From contig JARGPH010000002.1 of assembly GCA_029213065.1 (NCBI GenBank), forward strand, positions 330,613 to 394,612: 64,000 nt of DNA. Direction: 5' to 3'. Position 1 is the stretch's first letter; each line of letters starts with the position of its first letter. Shown piece by piece: positions 1-8,194 of the stretch. The stretch is from Verrucomicrobiales bacterium. GTDB taxonomy: Bacteria > Verrucomicrobiota > Verrucomicrobiia > Verrucomicrobiales > DEV007. Made by a program: the position numbers and the translations under genes. The notes under the pieces are model-generated. The model was not told the DNA's origin and ran no database searches. It was given only the letters and a program-made list of their open reading frames with translations.

Positions 1-182
1 GCGCTGATCACAAGATGCCCCCCATTGAGAGAAAGAGCCTCTTTGTCCACCTTGGCACTTCCCTTGAGGGACGAGCGAGGGGGCTGTCCATCGTTGAAAT
101 CAGTGAACAGGACCGAATCCTGAGCGATCGCGAGATTCGAGATAGACGCCAGGAGAATTGAAAGAATGGAGGCCCTCAGCAT
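1..182 (-). CDS. Secreted protein of unknown function, N-terminal part only
   Basis: The reverse strand opens an ATG at 182 and stays open to the window edge (60 codons). The first 20 residues form a classical Sec signal peptide (MLRASILSILLASISNLAIA) with a probable signal peptidase I site after A-I-A, followed by QDSVLFTDFNDG. The first mature residues resemble the entry strand of concanavalin-like or DUF1080-like domains, but too little is present to assign a family. It runs divergently from the sulfatase gene at 309, leaving about 125 bp for both promoters. The reading is secure because signal peptide and frame agree; the function is not known. Confidence 0.6.
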   Translation of the reverse strand, partial: MLRASILSILLASISNLAIAQDSVLFTDFNDGQPPRSSLKGSAKVDKEALSLNGGHLVIS

Positions 183-308
183 GCATCGCAGAATAGAACA
201 ATTTTGCGGAGGCGTGTCACGCTCAAACAGGGGCGTCTCGCACCGGATTCATGGATAGTTGGCAATTACCGGACTTGGCATTCCGGCCAGAATCTGCTTC
301 AGTCAGGC

Positions 309-1868
309 ATGATTCGTTCCCACGGTTTTCTTTCTATTCTCTGCCTGTTTTTCGTAAGCCTCGGCTTTTCTCAGGATGACAGTGAGAAGGCTGAGGCAGA
401 ACCCCTTTCACCCGGGGAGGCAGCGAAACAGGCCGAGCTTTTGAAACTTCCCAATCTCGTTCTCATCATCGCCGATGACCTCGCCTGGGATGATTCGTCT
501 CCCTACGGACACAACTCGATTCTTACACCGAATTTACAGCGCATGGCCGATGAGGGAATGCGTTTTGACAACGCCTTCACGACGACTTCGTCCTGCAGCC
601 CGAGTCGTGCCAGCATCATCACGGGGCGTTACCCGCATCAGACCAATGCGGAGGAGCTTCACTTTCCGGTTCCGGCCGATCAGACAACCTTTGTCGAGAA
701 ACTGCGGGAAAAGGGCTACTGGACTGCCGCAGCGGGCAAATGGCATCTTGGTGACGAGATTCGGGATCGCTTCGACGAGATTCGGGAAGTCGACACATCC
801 GGCTTTCAACTGCCAAGCGGCGATACGACCGGAAAGTTCAGTGAAACCCTCGAGGGTGAAGCGCAAAGCGGTTGCGTCGATTGGGTTCCGATGATGCGCG
901 ATCGCCCCGCCGGAAAGCCCTTCTTTCTCTGGCTCGCGGCGCTTGATCCTCACCGTCCCTACCACTCAGGCATCATCCCCGAGCCGTCCCGCCCCGATGA
1001 GATCAAGGTTCCCCCCTATCACCCTGACACACCGGCGGTGCGCGCTGACTACCAGCTTTACTATGACGAAGTGACCCGCCTCGATAAGTATGTCGGTCTC
1101 GTCATGGATGAACTCGACGCTCAGGGCGTCGCCGACAACACGATGATCCTTTTCATCAGTGACAACGGAAGGCCATTCCCCCGCGACAAAACGACCGTCT
1201 ACGACAGTGGGATCAAAACCCCTTGGCTCGTCCGCTGGCCCGCTGCGGTGCAACCCGGCACCTCGACCGATAAGATCGTGAGCACGGTCGACATCGCCAA
1301 GACCTTCATGAAGCTCGGTGGAATCACCAACATGGGGCAAACCTTCGAGGGCGTCGATTTTTCCCCGCTCCTCACAAACCCTGACAAACCGATCCGCGAG
1401 TATGTCTACGCTGAGAAAAACTGGCACGATTACGAGGATCATGTCCGCGCGGTTCGAAATCAGCGATACAAGTATATCCGCAACTACTACAACGATTTGC
1501 CGCAAACGCCCTCAGCGGACGGACTGCGAAGCGCCACCTTTGTCGAGCTCGTAAGACTCCGCGAGAAAGGCGAACTCACTCCGGCTCAGGAAGCCTGTTT
1601 CATCGCTCCGCGACCTGAGGAGGAGCTTTACGATACGAAGCTGGATCCTTACGAGCTCAACAATCTCGTTGCTGATGAACGCAACGCACCTCTCCTTCGG
1701 GCGATGCGGGCGGCATTGACGGATTGGGAAAAGCGGACCAAAGATTCCGCTCCCGAACTTCGCACTGCTGATGAGTTCGATCGCGTCAGTGGATTGCCAA
1801 CCCCGGCACGTGTCCGGCCCCGCTTGTCAAAAGCCGAGATGGTGGAAAAAGGACTCGTAGCCCCCTGA
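309..1868 (+). CDS. Secreted sulfatase (type I, formylglycine-dependent)
   Basis: This encodes a 519-residue arylsulfatase-family hydrolase that should cleave sulfate esters, most likely from sulfated glycans outside the cytoplasm. The start at 309 gives a good signal peptide ending near G-F-S-Q; a longer open frame begins at 204 but adds an implausible basic, non-hydrophobic N-terminus. Visible sulfatase signatures are the metal-binding Asp pair in IIADDLAWDD (about residues 56-57), the C-S-P-S-R motif at 96-100 whose Cys is converted to formylglycine, a GKWHLGD motif, and the late SDNG metal-site motif. A low-complexity linker of about 25 residues separates signal peptide and domain. The DUF6807 gene follows after 11 bp, so the two are probably cotranscribed. 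Substrate cannot be read from sequence. Confidence 0.9.
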   Translation: MIRSHGFLSILCLFFVSLGFSQDDSEKAEAEPLSPGEAAKQAELLKLPNLVLIIADDLAWDDSSPYGHNSILTPNLQRMADEGMRFDNAFTTTSSCSPSRASIITGRYPHQTNAEELHFPVPADQTTFVEKLREKGYWTAAAGKWHLGDEIRDRFDEIREVDTSGFQLPSGDTTGKFSETLEGEAQSGCVDWVPMMRDRPAGKPFFLWLAALDPHRPYHSGIIPEPSRPDEIKVPPYHPDTPAVRADYQLYYDEVTRLDKYVGLVMDELDAQGVADNTMILFISDNGRPFPRDKTTVYDSGIKTPWLVRWPAAVQPGTSTDKIVSTVDIAKTFMKLGGITNMGQTFEGVDFSPLLTNPDKPIREYVYAEKNWHDYEDHVRAVRNQRYKYIRNYYNDLPQTPSADGLRSATFVELVRLREKGELTPAQEACFIAPRPEEELYDTKLDPYELNNLVADERNAPLLRAMRAALTDWEKRTKDSAPELRTADEFDRVSGLPTPARVRPRLSKAEMVEKGLVAP

Positions 1869-1879
1869 TTACCAATTAT

Positions 1880-2851
1880 ATGAAAATATTTTTATCACTC
1901 AGTCTAGTCCTCCTCGGATCATGCCTTGTCCCTCAAAATGCGTCGGCTGAATACACCTGGGAAAAAGTGGAAGGTAAGCACCTCGACCTTCTTTACAAAA
2001 CCCGGTTGGTTGCCCGTTACATGTTCGAGCCGATCGATGAATCCTCGAAGGAGCGCCGTGACGAGACCTACAAGCCCTATTGCCACATCTACAAGTGGAA
2101 CAGCAAAGATCACTTCATCACCAAGGGAGCCGGCGGGAAATTCCCGCATCATCGCGGCATCTACTATGGCTTTTCGAAGATCAGTTACACCGATGCTGAA
2201 GGTAAGAAGCACAGCAATGTCGACACCTGGCATTGCCGCATGGCGCATCAGATCCACCGCGAGTTTTCCGCAATGGAGACGGACGATGAGTCAGCGAGTT
2301 TCACCTCGGTGATCGACTGGATTGGCAATGATGGCAAAGCTTTCGCATCCGAAGCGAGAACGATGCGTTTTTCGGTAGTGGATAATGACGTCGTCGTCGA
2401 TTTTAATTCGGTCCTCACCCCCCTCGTTCCCACAATGAGGGTCGACGGAGATCCGCAGCATGCAGGGTTTCAGTTTCGGGCGAGCAATGAAGTTTCTGAG
2501 CTGGGCACCAAATCCACCTATTACCTGCGCCCCGAGTCCGGAAAGGGCAATCCGGGAACGACGATCAACTGGTCCGCTAAAAACGATACGGAAGCGACTC
2601 GCGATCTTCCCTGGAAAGGGATGTGTTTCACTGTGGAGAACAAGCAATACACCGTGGCCTATCTCGACAGTCCCGAAAATCCGAAGCCGGCCCGCTACAG
2701 TGAACGGGACTACGGCCGGTTCGGGAGCTATTTTGCGACGGACGTTTCCAAAGAAAAGCCACTTGAAGTCAACTACCGCCTCGTGATACGTGAAGGAGAA
2801 ATGGAGCCGGAGGAAATCGCCGCTCTCAGCGAAGCCTTCACGAAAGAATAG
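1880..2851 (+). CDS. DUF6807 (PmoA-like) secreted protein
   Basis: The 323-residue product belongs to the family annotated as PmoA-like or DUF6807, common in Planctomycetes and Verrucomicrobia and often encoded next to glycan-degradation genes; the PmoA name is historical and does not show methane oxidation. The N-terminus is a hydrophobic signal with a possible lipobox (L-G-S-C at about 12-15) and an alternative signal peptidase I site at A-S-A. Conserved-looking elements include the His-rich stretch FPHHRGIYYGF, a WHCRMAHQI segment and a DGDPQHAGFQFRAS segment. It sits 11 bp after the sulfatase and 5 bp before DUF58, so it may be part of one transcript. Family membership is fairly sure; biochemical role is unknown. 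Confidence 0.75.
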   Translation: MKIFLSLSLVLLGSCLVPQNASAEYTWEKVEGKHLDLLYKTRLVARYMFEPIDESSKERRDETYKPYCHIYKWNSKDHFITKGAGGKFPHHRGIYYGFSKISYTDAEGKKHSNVDTWHCRMAHQIHREFSAMETDDESASFTSVIDWIGNDGKAFASEARTMRFSVVDNDVVVDFNSVLTPLVPTMRVDGDPQHAGFQFRASNEVSELGTKSTYYLRPESGKGNPGTTINWSAKNDTEATRDLPWKGMCFTVENKQYTVAYLDSPENPKPARYSERDYGRFGSYFATDVSKEKPLEVNYRLVIREGEMEPEEIAALSEAFTKE

Positions 2852-2856
2852 TCTTC

Positions 2857-3792
2857 ATGCCCATCCGCAAGTCAGCAAAGCCGGTCGAACCGGTCGGCGA
2901 CCAGAGTCGTCTCGAAGTGAGCGAAATCCTCAAGAAGGTTCGCAAGATCGAGCTGCGAACCCGTGGACTTGTCAGGGAGAGCTTCGGCGGTGAATACCAC
3001 AGTTGTTTCAAAGGCGAGGGAATCGATTTCGAAGACTTCCGGGAGTATCAACCCGGCGACGAAGTCCGCGCGATCGACTGGAATGTGACCGCCCGGATGG
3101 GACACCCCTTCGTGAAGAAATTCACCGAGGAACGGGAGCTGACCGTCTTTGTCTGCGTCGACATCAGCGCCTCTGGACAATACGGCAGCCACCACCTCAG
3201 TAAGCGTGAGATGATGGCTGAGGTCGCGGCGCTTCTCACCTTCAGCGCCCTGCAGAACAAGGACAAAGTCGGCTTGATTCTTTTCACCGACGAGGTCGAG
3301 CTCTACCTCCCGCCCCGCAAGGGAACAGGCCACGCCCTGCGGCTCATTCGCGAGATTCTCCACTTTGAACCCGAGGGGCATGGCACTTCGTTGAAACCAC
3401 CCATCGAGATCTTGAAAAATGCGGTGAGAAGGCGCTCTCTCGTTTTCATGCTTTCAGATTTTCTCTTCGAAGAGGATCTGGGGAATGATCTTCGCATCAT
3501 CAATCGCAAACACGACCTCGTTGCGATTCAGGTGAGCGATCCGGCTGAACTCGCGCTGCCCGCTGTCGGACATGTCCGCCTCGAAGACCCCGAAACAGGG
3601 AGACAGATCGAAGTGAATACCGGCAACGCCAAGCTGCGGGCCGCCTACAACGCGGAAGCGAAACGCTGGCAGGAAGCGATTGATCAGGATTTCAAACGAC
3701 TTTCGATTGATAAGATCGCGCTCCGCACCGACGAGGAGTATCTCCCCGCTCTCCACGGTTTCTTCAAACGCCGCGATCGTTCGGGTGTCTAG
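2857..3792 (+). CDS. DUF58 domain protein (MoxR-associated VWA-like)
   Basis: The 311-residue cytoplasmic protein has the DUF58 signature: RTRGLVRESFGGEYHS, the GEGIDFEDFREYQPGDEVRAIDW block and a following VWA-like region (VFVCVDISASGQYGS, then MLSDF) in which D-x-S-x-S approximates a MIDAS metal site. DUF58 proteins normally work with a MoxR AAA+ ATPase and with membrane VWA proteins (BatA/BatB type) in envelope or complex maturation. Here the next gene is the DUF4381-like membrane protein 10 bp downstream, as in typical clusters, but no MoxR ATPase or VWA genes are next to it. ATG at 2857 lies 5 bp after the DUF6807 stop. The family call is strong; the pathway is inference. Confidence 0.85.
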   Translation: MPIRKSAKPVEPVGDQSRLEVSEILKKVRKIELRTRGLVRESFGGEYHSCFKGEGIDFEDFREYQPGDEVRAIDWNVTARMGHPFVKKFTEERELTVFVCVDISASGQYGSHHLSKREMMAEVAALLTFSALQNKDKVGLILFTDEVELYLPPRKGTGHALRLIREILHFEPEGHGTSLKPPIEILKNAVRRRSLVFMLSDFLFEEDLGNDLRIINRKHDLVAIQVSDPAELALPAVGHVRLEDPETGRQIEVNTGNAKLRAAYNAEAKRWQEAIDQDFKRLSIDKIALRTDEEYLPALHGFFKRRDRSGV

Positions 3793-3802
3793 ATTCATAG
3801 CG

Positions 3803-4342
3803 ATGACTTTTCTTCTGGGACAACAAACACCCGCTGCGGACGAGCTTTACGATATTGTCGTGTTAGAGCCGATTCCTCCGATATGGCCTCAGGTTTTCTG
3901 GGCCGTTCTCGGAATACTGTTGCTGGCCGGCATCTGCGTGGCGATCTGGTATTTCCTCAAAAGAAAAAACGGGAACTCCGAAGCATCTGCTCTCTCAAAG
4001 GTAAAAAGCCGCTTCGTCGAAATCGAGAGAGGGCGGGGCGATCTCGACGCGAATCAGTTCAGCCTTGCCATTTCCGACGCGCTGAAAAATTATCTGAGTG
4101 AAAAATTCAGTGACCCGCTCCGCTACGAAACCTCTCAGGAGTATCTCAAGCGGACCTCCCAACTGCAAAACAATCTGCCGGAACCGGCCCGGCCTTTGCT
4201 GGCGAATTTTCTAAGAGAAAGCGAGGAAGTTAAGTTTGGTCACACCGCGGATGCCGATTCCAAACTCCTTCCGCTCCTGAAGAGAGCCGATGAGATTGTG
4301 AACGCGTGCGAAAAGGTGGAAGTGGAAAAGAAGGGGGCCTGA
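3803..4342 (+). CDS. DUF4381-like membrane protein
   Basis: The 179-residue product has one clear transmembrane helix (about residues 29-50, WPQVFWAVLGILLLAGICVAI) followed by a charged cytoplasmic domain with regularly spaced Leu/Phe. This matches the layout of DUF4381 proteins encoded between DUF58 and VWA genes in MoxR-type operons. I chose the ATG at 3803 because it follows the DUF58 stop by 10 bp and places the helix near the N-terminus; the open frame extends upstream inside DUF58. The segment before the helix (YDIVVLEPIPPIWP) resembles the usual family start. Function is presumably membrane docking for the DUF58 partner; this is inference from gene order. Confidence 0.65.
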   Translation: MTFLLGQQTPAADELYDIVVLEPIPPIWPQVFWAVLGILLLAGICVAIWYFLKRKNGNSEASALSKVKSRFVEIERGRGDLDANQFSLAISDALKNYLSEKFSDPLRYETSQEYLKRTSQLQNNLPEPARPLLANFLRESEEVKFGHTADADSKLLPLLKRADEIVNACEKVEVEKKGA

Positions 4343-4412
4343 GCGCCATTGTCCCGTCTCATTTTGCAGTTGATGCGGGGCGTGAAATGCGTTTCTTTTC
4401 GCGGAGCCCCTG

Positions 4413-4859
4413 ATGATTACCATTTACCGAATACTCCCCGTTCTGGCCGCACTTTCGCTTTGCAGTTGCATGACTTTCGAGCAGGAATGGTCACAGGCAG
4501 TGAGCGCCTACCAGTCGGGTAAAACAGCTTCCCCCGAAGGGCCCTGGATCGGCGATTGGACCACGGTGACGAACGGACATGAGGGCGACCTTCGAGCGAT
4601 CGTTTCCAAGTCGAAGTCAAAACCCGATGAGTATGAGTTCCGCTACCACGCGACCTGGAAGAAGATTCTCTCCGGCTCCTACAAAGTCTCCTTCCCTGTG
4701 AGAAAACGCGGCTCGAGCTATCTGGTCGACGGAGGAAAAGACCTAGGTCTCTTTGGCGACTTCGGGCACAAGGCCACAATCACCGGGAATACATTCAAGG
4801 CAACCTACTCAAACGACCGCGAGGAACTCGGAGAATTCCGTATGACCCGCCCCGAGTGA
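4413..4859 (+). CDS. Small putative lipoprotein
   Basis: The product is 148 residues and starts with MITIYRILPVLAALSLCSC, a short lipoprotein signal with lipobox L-C-S-C, so it is probably lipidated and envelope-anchored. The mature part is a small beta-rich domain beginning with a Trp-containing GPWIGDWTT segment and a repeated pattern of aromatic and polar residues, resembling small beta-barrel domains that contain a W-x-G-x-W core. I do not recognise a named family. It stands 70 bp after the DUF4381-like gene and 64 bp before hrpB, in the same direction, and may be transcribed with either. Confidence 0.6.
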   Translation: MITIYRILPVLAALSLCSCMTFEQEWSQAVSAYQSGKTASPEGPWIGDWTTVTNGHEGDLRAIVSKSKSKPDEYEFRYHATWKKILSGSYKVSFPVRKRGSSYLVDGGKDLGLFGDFGHKATITGNTFKATYSNDREELGEFRMTRPE

Positions 4860-4923
4860 AGGTCTCTCCTTTCCCCCTTTCTATTTGTTTCAGCGGCCCC
4901 GGCGTTGAGCGACACCTCTTCTG

Positions 4924-7485
4924 ATGCCCCGCGACCGTTCTCTACCCATTTTCGATCTTGAGATCGATCTCGCTGCCGCCGTCAGCCAATCCAATGCCCG
5001 GGTCGTGATCGAAGCGCCGACCGGTTCGGGAAAATCAACCCAGGTCCCCCAGTTCCTCCTCGACAGTGGCTTGTGCGGCGATGGCGAAATCTACGTGCTG
5101 CAACCCCGTCGCCTTGCCGCGCGCATGCTCGCGACGCGCGTTGCCAGTGAGCGCGAAGGATCACTCGGCGATGAAGTGGGATTTCAGGTTCGCTTTGAGA
5201 ACGCCGTATCCGCGAAGACCCGAATTCGCTTCGTGACCGAAGGGATTCTCCTGCGGAAACTGATGGACGAGCCGGATCTGGGCAGTATCTCCGCTGTCGT
5301 TCTCGATGAATTCCACGAGCGTCATTTCTTCGGTGACATCAGCCTCGCCCGTTGTCTCGAAGTGCAGCAAACATTGCGCCCCGACCTGAAGATCGTCGTG
5401 ATGTCAGCGACGCTCGAAACTGCGGCGCTGAAACAGTATCTCGGTGACGACTGCCGGCACCTTATTTCCGAAGGACGAACCTTTCCCGTGGGTATCGCTT
5501 ATGAACCGCCCCGTGAGCGTCACAAAGGCGAACTCTGGGATCACATCGCCCGGGTCATTCGAGATTATTTGAAGGTCAACGGTGTCGACGGTCACATTCT
5601 CGTCTTCCTGCCCGGTCGATATGAGATCCAGAAGACCGCTTCGGCCCTGCAACGAGCGGTTGGAAGCTCCTACGAGATTCACGAGCTTTACGGGGAACTC
5701 CCGCCTCAGAAACAGGACGCGGCCGTTTCGAGAAGCAGCCGACCCAAAATCGTCATCGCAACGAATGTGGCCGAAACCTCAATCACGATTGATGGCGTCA
5801 CCCTCGTGGTCGACTCAGGGCTGGAGCGACGTTCCGCTTTCGATCATCGACGCGGCATCACGACCCTGCACATCGAGAAAATTTCCCAAGCCTCCGCAGC
5901 GCAGCGGGCAGGTCGGGCCGGTCGAACCGCCGAAGGCACTGCGATTCGCCTCTGGAGTAAACGCGAACACGAGCAGCGCGCTCCCGCCACTGCCGCCGAG
6001 ATTCAGCGAATGGACCTGACCGAGGCAATTCTGATTCTCTATTCCAGCGGGATCACTTCAATCAGAGACTTTAACTGGTTCGAAAAACCGGATCGGGGCG
6101 CTCTCGACGAAGCGATGGCACGACTCATCGAGCTGGGTGCCCTCGACCGTGAGGAACGTCTCACCTCGGACGGCCGGAAGATCAGCCAATTACCTGTCCC
6201 TCCCCGCTTCGGCAAGGTTCTCCTCGAAGCCGCCAAGCTCGGCTATCTCGATTTTCTCGCCCTTGTCGCGGCCCTGACTCAGGCTCGCCCCCTCTTTCCC
6301 CTGCGGAAACGTCAATCCGACCATCTCATGCCGGATGACTTTGCGCAGCCGGATGATATCTCCGACTTTCAAGCGCTCGCCCGCGCCTGGTCGCAGATGA
6401 AACAGAACGGTTTCCGTCGCGAGATCGGAGAGCGTCTCGGGATTCATGCCGGCGCCTCGCGAGATGTCGACCGTATTGCGAAACAACTCATCCGGATCGC
6501 TGATCGATGGGGCTACCGCGGCGGCGCCAGCTTCGCCGAACCCGACAACGAAACGCTGGCGAAAATCCTCCTCTCCGGTTTTTCGGACCGACTCGCGCTG
6601 CGGCACAATCCGAGCACACTGACTTGTGCGGTGATTGGCGGACGTCGTGGCCAGGTTGAGAAAGACAGCGTTGCGGGCGACAAAGACTGCCGGATATTCA
6701 TCGCCGGGGAAATGATCGAGGTCGAAGGACGCGATCTCACCGTAAAGCTGGGTCTTTGCACCCGGATTGAGGAGAGCTGGCTTGCGCAACTCTTTCCCGA
6801 CGCCTTTGAGCAGAAAGAAGGCGCGGTCTACGATGAGCGCTCCCGTAAAGTCGAGGCCCGCCTTGAAAAGCGCTTCCGCGATCTCGTTCTCGAAACGAAG
6901 CCGAGCGGAGAAGTCCCTCTCGAAGAAGCCGCGACACTCCTCGCCGAACGGGTTCTTTCCGGTGAACTGAATCTCAAAAAGTGGGACGCCAAAGTCGAAG
7001 CCTGGTTCAGTCGGGTCAATCTTGTCGCGGAGCACTGTCCTCAATACGAAATTCAGCCGATCGACGACGAGTCAAAACTGCTCATGCTCGAGCAGATCTG
7101 CGCGGGGGGAACGAGTTACAAGCAGATCAAGGATCGCCCTGTCGGAGGAGTCCTCAACGAATGGCTCCCGCCTCATCAGGCCGGAGTGATCGATCACGCT
7201 GCACCGGAATCAATCACCCTTTCCAACGGCAAAGTGGTGCGGGTCCACTACGCACCGGACGAAAAGCCAAAGATCTCCGTTCTGATTCAGCACATCTTCG
7301 GGCTGAAGGACGCCCCCACCATTTGCGAAGGCACCGTTCCCGTTGTCGTCGAAATCCTCGGGCCGAATTCCCGCCCCGTTCAGGTCACCGAGAATCTCGC
7401 CGGATTCTGGACCGGAAGCTACCCCGCGGTGCGATCCCAACTCCGCGGCCGCTATCCCAAACACGAGTGGCCCGAGTTCGAGTGA
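4924..7485 (+). CDS. hrpB: ATP-dependent RNA helicase HrpB
   Basis: The 853-residue protein is a DEAH/RHA-type helicase of the HrpB family. Walker A is G-S-G-K-S-T at 34-39; motif II is D-E-F-H starting near residue 128, the DEFH variant usual for HrpB; motif III is MSATLE; motif V/VI include NVAETSITIDG and QRAGRAGR. The HA2/OB-like middle region and the C-terminal HrpB-specific domain are both present, so length and architecture fit the family (about 800-850). HrpB proteins use NTP hydrolysis to unwind or remodel RNA; the physiological target is poorly defined. The gene is free-standing with a long gap behind it. Confidence 0.92.
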   Translation: MPRDRSLPIFDLEIDLAAAVSQSNARVVIEAPTGSGKSTQVPQFLLDSGLCGDGEIYVLQPRRLAARMLATRVASEREGSLGDEVGFQVRFENAVSAKTRIRFVTEGILLRKLMDEPDLGSISAVVLDEFHERHFFGDISLARCLEVQQTLRPDLKIVVMSATLETAALKQYLGDDCRHLISEGRTFPVGIAYEPPRERHKGELWDHIARVIRDYLKVNGVDGHILVFLPGRYEIQKTASALQRAVGSSYEIHELYGELPPQKQDAAVSRSSRPKIVIATNVAETSITIDGVTLVVDSGLERRSAFDHRRGITTLHIEKISQASAAQRAGRAGRTAEGTAIRLWSKREHEQRAPATAAEIQRMDLTEAILILYSSGITSIRDFNWFEKPDRGALDEAMARLIELGALDREERLTSDGRKISQLPVPPRFGKVLLEAAKLGYLDFLALVAALTQARPLFPLRKRQSDHLMPDDFAQPDDISDFQALARAWSQMKQNGFRREIGERLGIHAGASRDVDRIAKQLIRIADRWGYRGGASFAEPDNETLAKILLSGFSDRLALRHNPSTLTCAVIGGRRGQVEKDSVAGDKDCRIFIAGEMIEVEGRDLTVKLGLCTRIEESWLAQLFPDAFEQKEGAVYDERSRKVEARLEKRFRDLVLETKPSGEVPLEEAATLLAERVLSGELNLKKWDAKVEAWFSRVNLVAEHCPQYEIQPIDDESKLLMLEQICAGGTSYKQIKDRPVGGVLNEWLPPHQAGVIDHAAPESITLSNGKVVRVHYAPDEKPKISVLIQHIFGLKDAPTICEGTVPVVVEILGPNSRPVQVTENLAGFWTGSYPAVRSQLRGRYPKHEWPEFE

Positions 7486-8194
7486 TCGCGCCGGAAGCGC
7501 GAAAAGAGAGGCCGGGAAAGGTTCGCCAGCAAAGTGGGGCGTCCGGCTCATCACTCCGCAAACCAAACAGGGTTCGGTCGGTGACTTAACCCTCTTGAAT
7601 GCCTCGTGACGACTCTGGAAAGATCATTGCTTCTTCCGCAAAAGGCTTAGAGGCGTGCCATCCGGGGAGATGCGTAAATTTTAATATATTTATAAAATTG
7701 ATTTTAAAATTAAAACAATTTTCCCACGCTGGTGTGCTGGCCCGTTGAATTGCCCCTGAGTCGCTCGTCGCCGTGTCACAGGCAGAGCAAGGCTCCAGGC
7801 TCAGGGACACGTTGATCTGCATTTTTGTCAGCAAGCCGACAGGCAGGTAGGGATATTAGCTCACAGGTTCCGACAACGTGGTCGCGGCTTCCTCGCGGGT
7901 TAACGAACACGGAGGTCTTCAGTGGATCGGAGAGCGGGGTCGCGGTCCTCGCCTACAGAAATATTCGCGAATTTACTCCCGCTCTCACCTTGGGTAGAGA
8001 TGAAAGAATCCCCTTGAGAGAATACCATTATCAGCCAAGCGCGTACTCGAAAGAGCTATAATTTCGAGCAAATTAGAGATTTACATATTGTCAAGACTTC
8101 TTAAGTATTCAGGTGATAACTGTTCATTTGGTAGCGCCGGGCGCTTTTGTTTGGTGATGCCGACACACTTGTCTAACCACTCAATCTATGCGCC
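7486..8194. other. Long intergenic region with AT-rich core
   Basis: About 700 bp without a convincing gene between hrpB and the DUF4407 gene. It holds a degenerate copy of a ~40-bp repeat near 7562-7597, a strikingly AT-rich stretch at about 7676-7725 inside otherwise GC-rich DNA, and a hairpin with T-tract at 8133-8153. A 78-codon open frame at 7825-8061 has protein-unlike composition and no start signal. The base-composition change suggests inserted or decayed DNA, or an uncharacterised RNA gene ending at the hairpin. Confidence 0.4.
8133..8153 (+). terminator. Possible Rho-independent terminator
   Basis: AGCGC at 8133-8137 pairs with GCGCT at 8141-8145 around a three-base loop and is followed by TTTTGTTT. 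It sits about 40 bp before the DUF4407 start and about 650 bp after hrpB, so it would end a transcript from the intergenic region, not hrpB directly. The stem is short, so this is tentative. Confidence 0.35.

Noticed and set aside
7825..8061. 78-codon open frame in the 7.5-8.2 kb gap
   Set aside because: No ribosome site, protein-unlike composition, and no domain or hydrophobic pattern; the gap is better described as noncoding.
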